A stretch of 64,000 nt of DNA, from the NCBI GenBank assembly GCA_019787685.1, contig JAHNUO010000052.1, forward strand, positions 1-64,000, written 5' to 3'. The notes beneath the pieces are model-generated. The model was not told where the DNA came from and ran no database searches. It saw nothing but the letters and a program-made list of their open reading frames with translations. The DNA comes from Chiua virens. Its lineage: Eukaryota; Basidiomycota; Agaricomycetes; Boletales; Boletaceae. The position numbers and the translations under genes were made by a program. Below, piece after piece: positions 1-10,882 of the stretch (the first letter of the stretch is position 1; each line of letters opens with the position of its first letter).

Positions 1-431
1 CATCTCCTATTTATTTTGACAAAATGTATATGCACAGCGAAGTCCGAGTCGATGTCGATCAACAGTGCCCTACATACACTGCATAGTACACCCTCGTTAC
101 CCCTGGCAAAAATGTTGGAATGATCGTTCATATCGAAGCCGCCAACGGAGCACCGCGCGACCGAGCGCAAAGTTGAAACATTCAAGTTGACGGACGCCGC
201 TTGATCCATCATTGGATCAAGGTTGATGCCGAGCGATAATAATAGATGGGGTATGTGAAAGAGTCCACGGTAGGCACAGCATGATCGTGTCGACGACGCA
301 ACGTGTTCACATTGGCAGTTCATGCCAGTGTAAGATCTCTCAGACATCAAGTGAAATCCAAGTCCTGATCTCCACTGATCTCCTTCCGCGTGCTACCGAT
401 ACTACACATCACGACGCAAGAAGTGTCGCAA
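1..431. other. no gene recognised
   Basis: I see no supported gene, RNA or repeat here. Short open frames exist but none resembles a family I know. The right end leads into a duplicated block starting near position 432. Confidence 0.4.
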
Positions 432-966
432 TACGAATGCAATGGTTCAAGTTCCTGGCAATTAATCGATGCACAGTATCGTCTTACATAGTGTTGTACC
501 AGACGATTCAAGCGTGCAAAGTGGAAAAGTATGTAGTACGAGATAAGAACTAGTCAACACGTGAAGGAACGCGATTAAAAGTGTACGTCGTGTGTACGGT
601 CGGCATAAAGACTCGGAGTGGGCGTGGTAGGGAGAATCAGTATGATCGTTGACGTTGAGAGCTCAGAGCACTCAACTCTCGGCATACGCGAGGCAACGGC
701 TCGGACCTCCTCTCCTCTCGGGTGTATTTGATAGTCTTGAACGCTGGGCCAATGACTTGTGGCAGATCGCATTGCCATCACCATCACTACACTGCAGTGC
801 CAGCCTCCCAACCAGGCACTGAGTGCGGGGAAAGTCCAGCATTCTTCCCACACTCAGCCTAGCTTCGTCCCTTCATTCGTAAATCACCCATTCATGATTT
901 GCAAGGGTAAGTAAAGCCACGAGCTGCAACATTGTCAACGTGAGCGTTTGTCCATTAGTTGGGACG
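432..966. repeat. direct repeat copy 1 (truncated duplicate of a gene 3' end)
   Basis: This block is similar, in the same orientation, to 6109-6632. The shared stretch includes the reverse complement of the last codons of the 474-aa gene at 6338-7762 and its downstream flank. Similarity is strong from about 580 to 960 and weaker at the left. It stops near the shared motif TCCATTAG at about 960, beyond which the copies differ. Copy 1 has small indels and no full reading frame, so it is a non-functional partial duplicate. The two copies bracket the CHAT pseudogene and the GST gene. Confidence 0.75.
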
Positions 967-1707
967 TGTGCCTTTTATGATGCACCAACACTACCTGATG
1001 GCGCGTTTGACGAATTTCTGGAGATTCCGTTGTTGAAGAAGGATGTTTCGACGCGTTCATTCCTCTCATTCGCCAACTCCTTACTTGCGGCTCCAAGCCT
1101 TAAGCGATTCGTATTTGAAGATATGGCTATTCTTACTGTGCGATAATCCAACTCACATTACTAAAGGCATTGTTAATTCGATCACTATGACAGGCTACAG
1201 CCTGGGCGATCCCTTGTATCCAGGCAGCTGTCAACGAAGCCCATGTAAGTGGAATTTAACTGTCTTCTCTAGTAGACTGTAGATCATGTACTTCAGTACT
1301 GGAGACAAACCCTTCCAGACGAGGTGACATCTATTTTATATGTCATACTGCTGTTCCTGCCCTCCCTCTTTTCCCACCACACCACACCAACCGTGTACCC
1401 ACCTTCCCGTGTCCAAGGCCTGTTTCCACTTGCCATCTTCTTTTTATGGACCCACCCAGCACTTGACGACACGGTTTCTAATGCTGTATGCAAGATTGCA
1501 CAGACGCTCTACTCGTTTGCCTTGGAGAACAGACACCCTTTTATAGACCCCGACCCCATCCTCGTCGCCGTCATTCTCAAAGCTGCTGTCCATCCTCATC
1601 GGAGCTTGCCGTTCTTGGGTACGGCAGAGCAGAATGCCCTCACTGCGACGAAGTGTTTCTTGAAATCGAGATAGTGCACCCACGGCACTGATAAGAGGGA
1701 CTTCCAG
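967..1707. other. interval with no assignable gene
   Basis: Open frames of 66-116 codons overlap on both strands but none has a recognisable domain. The interval lies directly upstream of the CHAT remnant and may hold its decayed 5' part, but I cannot show that. Confidence 0.35.
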
Positions 1708-2636
1708 TTAATCTGCGCCTGTGAACTGTGTCGTCAGACCAGTTCTGAATGCGTTGGGTTTGTCGGTACGTGGCCTCATTTGGGCTGGTTTACATCCGAT
1801 TGATGCTCTACTCGTGTTGACAGACGCCAGGGCACCTGTCACACCTATTTTGGTGTCCCACGGGGCCGTTCATGTTTCTCCCCATCCATGCGGCCGATCT
1901 TTATGGTACTCAGTATTCGAATCCTGGGTACAAGGTCTTTGATTTCGTCGTCTCGTCATACATTCCGACCCTGAATATTCTTGCATCTGCGCCCAACTCT
2001 CACATGGAACCAAGCGAAACTCTCTGCCTCCTTGCTGTCGGTCAGCCACCATCAGATGGACAATCGCCACTTCCAGGGGTACACGCCGAGTTGGAGCATA
2101 TTAGAATGATCATCAGGAACGCTTCGAGTCGACCTGTACGAACCACCCTCCTGGAGTCTTGAACAGGTACAATGGAAGAAGTACTCGGCCTGATGCCCCG
2201 CGCGGACTGGGTCTGCTTTGCGTGCCACGGGATCCAGGACGCACAAACCCCCACGTAGAGCGGACTCTCTCGTCGACGGACGCCGTTTGCGCTTGTCTGA
2301 CATCCTGACGTTGTCGTGCCGCAGTCATGGTGGATTTGCTTTTCTCTCTGCCTATCAGACAGCGGTGGGGGATGAGCCTCTGTCGGACGAAGCTATCCAT
2401 ACCGCCGCGAGAATGTTGTTTGCGGGGTATGGGGGTGTGGTTGGGACGATGTGGGCGATCAGCGATCGGGTTGCACCTGGCGTGGCGAAGCAGGTATACG
2501 AACGGCTCTTGGGGGTGGGACGTCGTTGCTGGATCATCGACAGGCGGCGCGCGTTGCATGATGCGGTTGGATATCTGAGAGAGCGGCGAGGCGCCGTTTG
2601 GAGCATGGACCCCGTTTATCCACGTTGGTCTTTAGA
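1708..2636 (+). pseudogene. CHAT-domain protein, decayed
   Basis: Scattered frames spell the C-terminal caspase-like CHAT domain of the TPR/CHAT proteins expanded in agaricomycetes. They give FLPIHAADLYGTQ (from 1875), a His motif CFACHGIQDAQTPT (about 2215-2256), the Cys region AFLSAYQTAVGDE (about 2338) and a tail APFGAWTPFIHVGL ending in TAG at 2636. These sit in different frames and a TAG stop falls just after the His motif. In the usual SACQTA motif the catalytic Cys reads Tyr. A plausible intron lies at about 1768-1823. Intact members are putative cysteine peptidases linked to programmed cell death. This copy cannot make a full domain. Confidence 0.75.
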
Positions 2637-2999
2637 CTTCAGCAAGCTCAGTTACCTTTGTCCCGTGTCATTTCTGGACTGGAAAGATCGAGCACACTTT
2701 CTACGAGTCTCGATCACCTACTGATCGTCAGGGAGATATCCGGGAGATGTTCAGTAAACTCATGGAGTTTCAGAGTTTCCTCGGATTCAATCTCGCTGAA
2801 TATGGTCAGTGTAACTTGGAATGATATACCAAGCGCCATGACCCAGAATGTGATACATATACGAAATTCATTTCCTTCAGACCCCCTGATGATTGGTATA
2901 CACAATAAGAATTCCGCATTTTATGTCATAACTCTTGAGAAAATGAAATCAGTATCACTATGTTCCTGGAGGAGTACTTGGACCCACCTTGTCTGGACT
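2637..2999. other. intergenic, no gene seen
   Basis: Spacer between the CHAT remnant and the convergent GST gene. Short frames here have no recognisable content. Confidence 0.4.
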
Positions 3000-3738
3000 T
3001 TAGGGAGGCCTCGCACCTACCGACAACGTGCCTGGCGCAGTACTCTTCACAGCACCCAGCTGATCCATCTTATCCATCCAAGCGAGCAGCCGCGGGGTCA
3101 ACACTTCACCCTCTGGTATCGCCCTAAGATCTGCTAAAATCGGGAACAAGAAAAAGTCGGCCCAAGTGAGCTTCTCGCCAAAAGTGTATCCCTCTGGGGC
3201 CATGGCGTCTTCCACTATCCGGAGGAACCTACGAAGCTTCTCGACGCCAGCCGCGATGTTGCTGCGGACCTCAGCATCGGAGAGCTTGCCCTCGTCGAGC
3301 GCTGCCACGTGGGGCTTGACGACACCGATTTCCACGGCGGGGAAGCCTGAAACAGGAGTGAATCAGATCGAACAAACGTCCCCAGCGAGCGTGCCCACCG
3401 TATGCGCCTGCAAAACTGACGAATTCCCACATCTGCTCCGCAATAACGGCGTGCCCGATCCCATCGGCGATGGTGAGAGAAGGCTCTGGAGCGATACGAT
3501 CGATGTAACGCGCGATCGCCTGGGACTCTCGCAACTTGAGGTCTACGTGTTGGCCGTTGATCTCATGGATGACGAGGGTGGGTAAAAAGCCAAAGGGATG
3601 GTTGTCGTAGGCGGTGTCGGTGTGGGGTGTGACGCGCACCTGATTGAATGGGATGCCTTTGTAGGTGAGCGCGAGGGTGATGGTGCGAGTGAAGGTGCTG
3701 AAGGGAGTTCCGATGACGGTGAGCGCGGGGGAGGGCAT
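3000..3738 (-). CDS. glutathione S-transferase
   Basis: Two exons, 3738-3399 and 3346-3000, with a 52-nt GT-AG intron, encode 228 aa, a normal cytosolic GST length. The N-terminal thioredoxin-fold half starts TVIGTPFSTFTRTITLAL and has the glutathione-binding loop ESQAIARYID (about residues 71-80). The C-terminal helical half has KLTWADFFLFPIL near residue 178, the N-capping-box region typical of GSTs. The enzyme should conjugate glutathione to electrophiles or act as a peroxidase in the cytosol. The substrate is unknown. The only ATG that opens the first exon is at 3738. The intron joins the halves in frame (GAYG|FPAVEIG). Confidence 0.9.
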
Positions 3739-6107
3739 GGTTAGCGATGAGAGAAAGGAACGTCCTACGGTGTCATATTTTCTTACAACTGATCTATTCG
3801 TGTCTTGCTCATGGGACCGTGACTCAGAGTCGAAGGTCCTGCTCGTGATCTCACCAGAGGTTCAATCAAAGCATTTCCTCAATTTATTCTTCTCCACTGT
3901 CGCATATATGTATGTCACGGTTTCAGGAATGACTGTTTTCGTTCCACGTTCATATCAGTTGTGTGGGCCGGTAATCAAGTCCGAAAAGACCGGAAAATAT
4001 CATGTCTCTTGGATAGTCCAGCCTGAGATGACTAGGAAAGAGTGACAATTTTGGAGCGTTTTCGTGAGAGTGACTGACTCCTTCTACTTTAGCCTTGCGT
4101 TTCGGTAGGGCTAGCGGGTCTCTTCGACAGTGGTCCAGGTGGCTGGGAAAGGTCAGAATTTTGGAGTGTCTTTGTAAAGGCGATTGACTGCTTCTGTTTT
4201 AGCCTTTATGCCAGACAACTTGTCGGAAGCGCTCTTTGAACCCCTCTACAATGCACTGCCTTAGAGGTCGTTTGCATCATCGAAGATGTCACGATCAGCC
4301 ATGGGCGCCTTTCGTCCGGCGGCTGCATGTGGTATTGCGTCGACAATCGGGTCATTGGCGCTGCTAGTGGGTTTATTCCTTGGGTTGCTCCTTCAAGTTG
4401 GCCGTTCCTTACCTCTTACTTCCAGTGTATGTCCCAATTTGATGCGACCTCCCGTTCGAGTACCTGACGATCAGCCAATTCCTTGCGCCTTCTTGGACAG
4501 ATACACCTATATTAGTTGCAGCATTCCAAACACCCAGGCAGCTGGAGCACGACGAGGTTCATGCTGTCATTCCTTCTTCCAACCTCAATGCCCCAACTTC
4601 GAGCCTTGCTGACGCCACCGATGCCGTGCAAACCATACCACATTCAAGTCGGTTCGGTTTGCGCGCCGTTCGCCGCTACACCAACGTTGTTTCTCTTTCA
4701 GAGTCAACTCACTTAATGCTGTCTGGCGACGTGCCCTTCGTCCTCGCCGTCGCGTTCTTCTTTCTGTTTCATATCCAACCCGGGCTCATCCACGAGTTAG
4801 TTGGATCTGATTTCATGACGTTCCCGAGGAAATAGAGCGCGGTCGCGCTCGTACCGTTGTTTATAGGGTCGTTGGATGAGCTGTACGTCGTGCTCAGACG
4901 GTGCGGCCAGATTGTTGCTTATCACGGGTGAACTAGGCACTCAGGACGCTCAGGACGTTTGCGGCTCATACGACGTTGCCAGAGGCGAGATGGATGCGCA
5001 AGACCGGACGGTGTAAGATACTTCTGTGCGTTGCCACCGTCGTTTTATGTCTTAGTGGGCTGTGTGTTGTGTAATATAGAGACGTGAAGCATTTGAGAAG
5101 GTTCGTTTCACTCACCCCTACTTTTATTGTCAGTCGGTCGACGAGCGTTCTCGTTTCGTAGGTCGGATTTCACAATACAAAGAGCACCTATTGTTGTGCC
5201 TGATGGAGCCGCTGTTGGTCAAGGGCGAAACGTTGGTCACACCATACCCGCTAAAGTTCATTATTAGCAACTATTGCCATGCTGACCGTTCATTACTAGG
5301 GTGGTCGTCCTCATAGGTGACCACGACTTGCAGGTGCGCGTGTGTTGCTCTCGCGTGTCATGTCCCCGAACTCTTCCGAGGTGGTGTCGATATTCGCACA
5401 ACCATTGATCTCATTCCTTTCGTCGAAACCCCACCTGTCGGGTGGTCGCACGGCAGACTCGAAGAGCACATTCTATACCTATACGGATATTCCTTCCGGC
5501 GAAGGAAGCACTTACCGTTTCCATAGCTTCCGCACTGGCGTGAAGCAAACGATGGGATTCACAGCGTCAGTATTTCTCGCATACATGGCGTGTGCTGGCG
5601 CCAGAGAAACCTATAACTCACTTCCCCCACAGATTGATCTTAACCGGTCACATATGAACGAACACCCGACTTTGAGGTGAACCCGTGCGAGAGGCGTACG
5701 TTCGCAGGGCGGGTTGCGTAACGCACTTTTAACCTCATGCGAAAGGCGTTGACGCGAAAAGAGCGACACAGCTGATGCGTCCAACGCGACGCGGGCGACC
5801 GAATGGGCCAAGATCAGTGCGCAATGTAAGAGGCTTGTGGAAGGTGATCATGCGGCGACGGTGGAACGTACGGAAGGAAAAGATCGAGAGGAAAGGGAAC
5901 ACCAGGGCGCAATTCCAGGCAGGGTTGCGCTCAGGGAGTTGCTCGATGAGATACGGGATGTGCCAGTGGTGAATGAGTAGATGGAGGGGCTCAAAGGCGA
6001 CGAGAAGAAGTCAAAGTGAGGGTATAAGTACCCAAAGGTCATGGAAGAGGCGATCAAGAAGGCCCAGCGTGAGCGCTGTTTGCTTTGATTTCCAAGCTAC
6101 TACATAG
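3739..6107. other. intergenic with decayed coding fragments
   Basis: No intact gene is visible, but several plus-strand pieces have coding character. At about 4286-4420 an ATG frame holds a hydrophobic helix (SLALLVGLFLGLLLQVG). At about 4455-4834 an open frame runs through LTISQFLAPSWTDTPILVAA and a second hydrophobic stretch to a stop at 4834. At about 5340-5680 and 5760-5970 there are further open runs, the last containing LRELLDEIRDVPVVNE. They are interrupted by stops and frame changes. I do not recognise the family. They may be exons of one decayed membrane-associated protein or separate remnants. Confidence 0.4.
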
Positions 6108-6108
6108 T

Positions 6109-6632
6109 ATGAATGCAATAGTTCAAGTTGGCAAGTAACTGATACACAGTATCATAATGTCGTATGAACAGTAGAATCAATCTACCACTTGGTACGTGAT
6201 AAGAGCTAGTCGACACGTGAAGGAACGTGATTAAAGAGTATAGTAGTGCGTGCATTGAATATTGCAACTTAGATGGCGCTCCCGGTGCGCAGAAAGAGTG
6301 TGGCGTGGTAGGGAGAATCAGTATGATCGTTGAGAGCTCAACTCTCGGCATACGCGACGCGAGACAACGGCGACCTCCTCTCGGGTGTATTTGATAGTCT
6401 TGAACGCTGGCCCAATGACTTGTGGCAAATCGCATTGCCATCGCCATCATTACACTGCACAGCCTGACCAGGCACTGAGTGCGGGGAAAGTCCAGCATTC
6501 TTCCCACACTCAGCCCTATAGCTTCGTCCCTTCATTCGCAAACCACCCCGTTCGTGATTTGCAAGGGTAAGTGAAGCCACGAGTTGCGGCATTGTCAACG
6601 TGAGTGTTTGTCCATTAGCTGGGACGGATCCC
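6109..6632. repeat. direct repeat copy 2
   Basis: Partner of the block at 432-966, same orientation. It carries the intact 3' end of the 474-aa gene on the minus strand (stop at 6338) plus about 230 bp of downstream flank, so this is probably the source copy. Confidence 0.75.
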
Positions 6633-7762
6633 ATTGATCGTGCTGGTGGCGAGGGCGACCGTCGAGGAAGGGAGGGATGGGCCTGAGTTTGACGATGTAG
6701 TTGTGGGATCTCGAAATGAACGTGGCGTCTGGGAGACGAAGAGACGGGGAATGGAATGGGAGAATGAGAAGCAATGGGTAATGATGTGTGGTGGGGTTGT
6801 TTGGATATTGGCGAAGAGGTGGCGGTTCCAATGAGATCGCTATCGCCTTGCGGGCGTAACTCCAACGAGGGTGCAAACGAAGTCGAATCCCTTGCCCGAG
6901 TCTTGTATGGGGTTACAAGGCTCAGAGACGGCACCGATATACTTGACGATGAAATGCGTGGTAATGGATTTCGACCATCAACACAGCCGTTCTCAGCCAA
7001 CCTCTTCTGTATCCTTTCGACCAGCGTGTGATCCATGGCGCTCAATTCGCATTGACCAGGCGGAGACCTCTCTGAGGTATCTGGTTGATGAGCTTCGATT
7101 GCACGCAGAATGCTCCTATGGACGACACCCAGCCACAAGAGTTCCGCTACATGCCGCCTGCTTTTTCTAGGCCGCTTCTGCTTCACGTCTTTCCCAAGAC
7201 TACCGTGTGAGGATGAGACGGAAGAATGCGCGGAACGGCGTTTCCGGGGAGCCTGACCAACAGGAGGCAAGCCACCATCTGGACAAGGAGCACATGTTCC
7301 ATCGAGCATATCCACATCCGTATCAAATGGCGTGCTTGGGAACGGAACGACGCTTCTGACATCCGGGAGGTCCGGCTCCACACCCTGCATGCGTGGGCCA
7401 CCGATGCGTTTTCCAGGGATGTTTTGCGAGCAAGCCGCAGAAAGTGAGATGGAAACGGTAGGCGGGGCCTTGCAAGTCATCAGGAACGGTGATGACGTGG
7501 AAGACACATAATGGGGGCGAGAATGGAAGGATGTTAAGATGGACCCAACGGAGGGTTCAAAATTGCTCAAGCCACAGCCTGTCCGAGCGGAAGAGGTTGA
7601 GTAGACGGAGCACTTTGAATACCCAGGACCGTACGCATTCGAATACGATTTGACGTTGGTCGAGTCGGCGAGGGCTGCGCGAGAACTTGAAGGCAAGAAA
7701 GTTCTCTGGGTCGGAGGAGGCAACGAAGGAAGCGATAGTGCGAGGTTGTGCGTAGTCAACAT
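6338..7762 (-). CDS. hypothetical protein, Ser/Pro-rich, 474 aa
   Basis: One long open frame starts at the ATG at 7762. The protein is rich in Ser, Pro and Arg and looks mostly disordered. A basic stretch (KQKRPRKSRRHVAELL) lies near residues 192-207, and a short ordered-looking segment TLTLTMPQLVASLTL lies near residues 400-414. No enzyme motif or membrane segment is visible. The basic stretch could be a nuclear localisation signal. The last 50-60 residues may be intron or 3' UTR if an unseen splice occurs after the MPQLVASLTL segment. Its 3' end is duplicated at 432-966. I do not recognise the family; the length and composition argue for a real gene. Confidence 0.55.
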   Translation of the reverse strand: MLTTHNLALSLPSLPPPTQRTFLPSSSRAALADSTNVKSYSNAYGPGYSKCSVYSTSSARTGCGLSNFEPSVGSILTSFHSRPHYVSSTSSPFLMTCKAPPTVSISLSAACSQNIPGKRIGGPRMQGVEPDLPDVRSVVPFPSTPFDTDVDMLDGTCAPCPDGGLPPVGQAPRKRRSAHSSVSSSHGSLGKDVKQKRPRKSRRHVAELLWLGVVHRSILRAIEAHQPDTSERSPPGQCELSAMDHTLVERIQKRLAENGCVDGRNPLPRISSSSISVPSLSLVTPYKTRARDSTSFAPSLELRPQGDSDLIGTATSSPISKQPHHTSLPIASHSPIPFPVSSSPRRHVHFEIPQLHRQTQAHPSLPRRSPSPPARSMGSVPANGQTLTLTMPQLVASLTLANHERGGLRMKGRSYRAECGKNAGLSPHSVPGQAVQCNDGDGNAICHKSLGQRSRLSNTPERRSPLSRVAYAES

Positions 7763-9232
7763 TTTGAAAATCGGGTTTCAGTCGTCGTCGTCGCAAGCAC
7801 AAATGGATTGTAGTTGCTAGCGATCTATCACGTGCGAATAGGAATGTGGAGTCGAGTTTGCGCAGGAAACGTTGCGATTATCAAGAGAACAGATGAAATC
7901 GAACGGAGCGCAGCTCGTTGCGTTGCGCGCGAGTCAGCAAGAAAAGAAGACGACTGTCGACCTATCATGAACCGATCAGCATGAAAGTACGGACATTGGG
8001 AAGTAGCACGTATCGCTACGCAAAACGAAGACAACCTACCTGTTTACTGACACGACACTGTGTTGTTGGAACAACGCAGAGCAAGAGCCCGGAGGTCGCC
8101 TGGTTCGGGTTGGGGAACACGAGGCAAGCTTACATACGAATGCTGCGTGCGCAACATGCGATGGCTGCAATATAAACGGTAACGAATATGAACCTACGTG
8201 ATGATCACGTGCCAATCACGGAAAGAACAAAAACAAAACACAGATCTGAAGTGCTTTGAACTCTTCAGCGTGGATTCGATTCAAGATGTGGATATGCGGA
8301 CGCCCTCCTGGCATGTGGAGAGTCCTACTCCACATTCCACGCTGAAAATCGCTTGACTCGGACCTTCGTGCTGTCACATCTAATGGCGAATTACGTGTAA
8401 CACGTCAACGGGATGCCGCCTCCCTGCAGATCAGTGAATAGACGGCGAATCATCCCGTAGCGGCGTAGCCCGATAGCCGTAATTCGGATGGAACGGGGGG
8501 AAAAAGGGTCGCCGGGAGCTCTCTCCGGAGACCTTTAGCCCGTTTGATCTGCCAGAAGTGCTGCAACGACTCGGATGCGGCCATATCCTGATCATTTGAT
8601 TGGAGAGTAACCTTCCAAGGACGCCTCCGATGCCCAATGCGAACAGGTTAATAGTTTTCGTGCGGATCATCGATTTTCACGAGGTCGGAGACACATGAAG
8701 GACTGATTGCGACGGGAATTATGGAGCTCCGAGCCGATCACTGTTATTTCCTCGTTTGCAAAGCCCACATGCCGTGGCAGTTGTGCGGTGGGCGTCGCAA
8801 GTGTGATGCTGAAGGGATCTGCAAAAATCGAGTGAGTGCGCCCTCGAACTCAGAGGGTTACTTACACATCCCTTTGCCAAATCAGAAGTAGGCTGATCGT
8901 TAGAAGGGTCAGGTCACCGCACCCGGTTCTAATTTCGGGGAAAGCTGAATCGCCGATGTATAAGTGTTGGTGTCTTTGGACCAGGAGTCACTGCAGTAGG
9001 TAAATGCAATTCTTCAAAGCTTCGAGTTTGAATTTGAATTTCTTGCGTTTTCGGATTATCCAAATATTACTAGTTGTATCATGTATTCTACGATCAAGCA
9101 AGTACCGACGATATCTTATCCAGGATCGTGTGATTCATCTTTCGTTGCTAACCTAACCTAAGTACCTCCTTGCACAGCTTGCATCCATACTACGACTCAA
9201 TCTCCCTGTCACGTTTCAACGATTTACTGTAA
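7763..9232. other. long intergenic region, no gene seen
   Basis: About 1.5 kb between two divergently transcribed genes, so it should contain both promoters. I see no convincing coding frame. A fold-back structure at 8264-8346 is listed separately. Confidence 0.4.
8264..8346. repeat. nested inverted repeat (fold-back)
   Basis: An outer 11-bp perfect inverted repeat, TTCAGCGTGGA (8264-8274) and TCCACGCTGAA (8336-8346), encloses an inner 8-bp arm pair ATGTGGAG / CTCCACAT around a 7-nt loop (about 8313-8335). It may be a small fold-back element or a structured regulatory site. Confidence 0.6.
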
Positions 9233-10476
9233 ATGGTCCGTCAAACGCCCTCGCGTGCACGTACACTCCCACCCTCAGCGCCTCTTTCCCAACAAGTTGG
9301 TGGACATGCTGGCGTACAAGTTACGGAAGACGAATCACTGTTACTAAAACCTGCCCTTCCTCACGAGGTCTCCTTCTACCAGCTCGTTAGAGACATCGTC
9401 GATCCCTCCACGGGATTGAACGCCCTGAAACCGTGGATACCCAAGTTCTTCGGCTTGTTGAATATAGAGGGAAAGCTCGCCGATCCAGACGCTGATAACA
9501 TCGATGTCGGAACCGTGCCTGTTATCGTTCCGGTATCTGCATCAGAGGGGATCTCTGCGTCCAGCGGCAACGGAAACTCCAATGCTACCCCGAGCATGAA
9601 CTCGCAGACGCTTGTTCTCCAGAATCTGCTGCACGGTTATCGCAAACCCTGCGTCCTGGACGTGAAGCTGGGCACAATACTTTATGGCCAGGATGCCTCC
9701 GAAGAGAAAAAGGCGCGGATGATCAAGAAAGCGGCAGAAACAACCACGCTTCAAACCGGCATCAGGTTGACTGGCTTTCAGGTGAGTGCTTCCTTCGGAA
9801 AGGTATCACGGAGATATCATGGATTCATTTTCGATAGGTCTATTCAAATCACTCCTTGGACCCGATCGTGTATGGAAAAGAGTACGGGTACAAGTTGAAA
9901 CCAGAACAGCTGCAGGAGGGAATGAGGCACTTCTTCCCTAGCTCGATCTCGGTCGCCGATCTTGGCCCATCCAACTCGAACGCAGGCCTCCCTACCAACA
10001 TCCTTCTTACACTCCTCACATCCATCCATGGGTCACTCATTGATCTTCGTAGCTCCCTTTCATGCGCGCAACTCAGGATGGTTGGGAGCAGCGTGCTGAT
10101 CATATATGAAGGGGACTGGGAAAGGGCGACTGCTGTATCTGGTCGTGGAGGCGGACCTAATGCTCTCGAAGAAGACGATGTAGAAGAGGAGGATGATTCG
10201 GGCGAAAGTGATCAGATCGATGCAGAAATCGACGAACAAGGAAATATTATCGCGGAGGTCACAGCAGATACTGCCTTCGAAACGTCTTCCGTGTCCACGG
10301 ATGAGGATGCAGATGCCCGTTTGTACACGGTTTCGCTCATTGATTTTGCCCACACGCGAATCGTGCCGGGGGAAGGACCCGATCCTGGAGTTTTGTTGGG
10401 AATGGACACACTGATAGGCTTAGTTGATCAGAGGAAACAGGAGGTGGCGGGATCAATAGGAAAGTCCAGAGGCTAA
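9233..10476 (+). CDS. inositol polyphosphate multikinase (Arg82/IPMK family)
   Basis: Exons 9233-9781 and 9838-10476 (56-nt intron, phase 0) encode 395 aa. The family signature PxxxDxKxG appears as PCVLDVKLG near residue 140, the SSLL-type motif as MVGSSVLIIYEG near residue 265, and the metal-binding region as SLIDFAHT near residue 349. An acidic low-complexity insert (EEDDVEEEDDSGESDQ) lies between the last two, as often in fungal members. The enzyme phosphorylates inositol trisphosphate and higher inositol phosphates in the nucleus and cytoplasm, feeding inositol pyrophosphate synthesis; in yeast Arg82 also helps arginine and phosphate control. It converges with the RhoGEF gene about 400 bp downstream. 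Confidence 0.92.
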
Positions 10477-10882
10477 TCAACATAGCGGTCGGCGTCGGAT
10501 CTTTATGACATTGGTGCATGCAGTGGGATGGGACATTTATGACGATCTCCGACGATACGACTAACTAGGGCACTTTCCGGGCTCCGAGTGCCACAGTTTA
10601 CTGTACCTCATACTGCCAGATAAAATCACGGATGAGATCCCCAAATCCGCATCCCTGATCTCGACATCATTTATACAGACTCCTTTGATCATATTCATAT
10701 GCTGTTGCAAGATATCTTTGTCCATGATGCATCAATTGCACGTCACAATCCATAATAACATGTGCAGCCCGCAAACAGAAAAAAAAAGCCCCCAAAAAGT
10801 TCGAAAGCGAAAAAGGCGAAAATAAAGTTACGATCGATTGATCCTCCGTAGGTCCCTGCGGTCCATGTCTATCACGAAAGAA

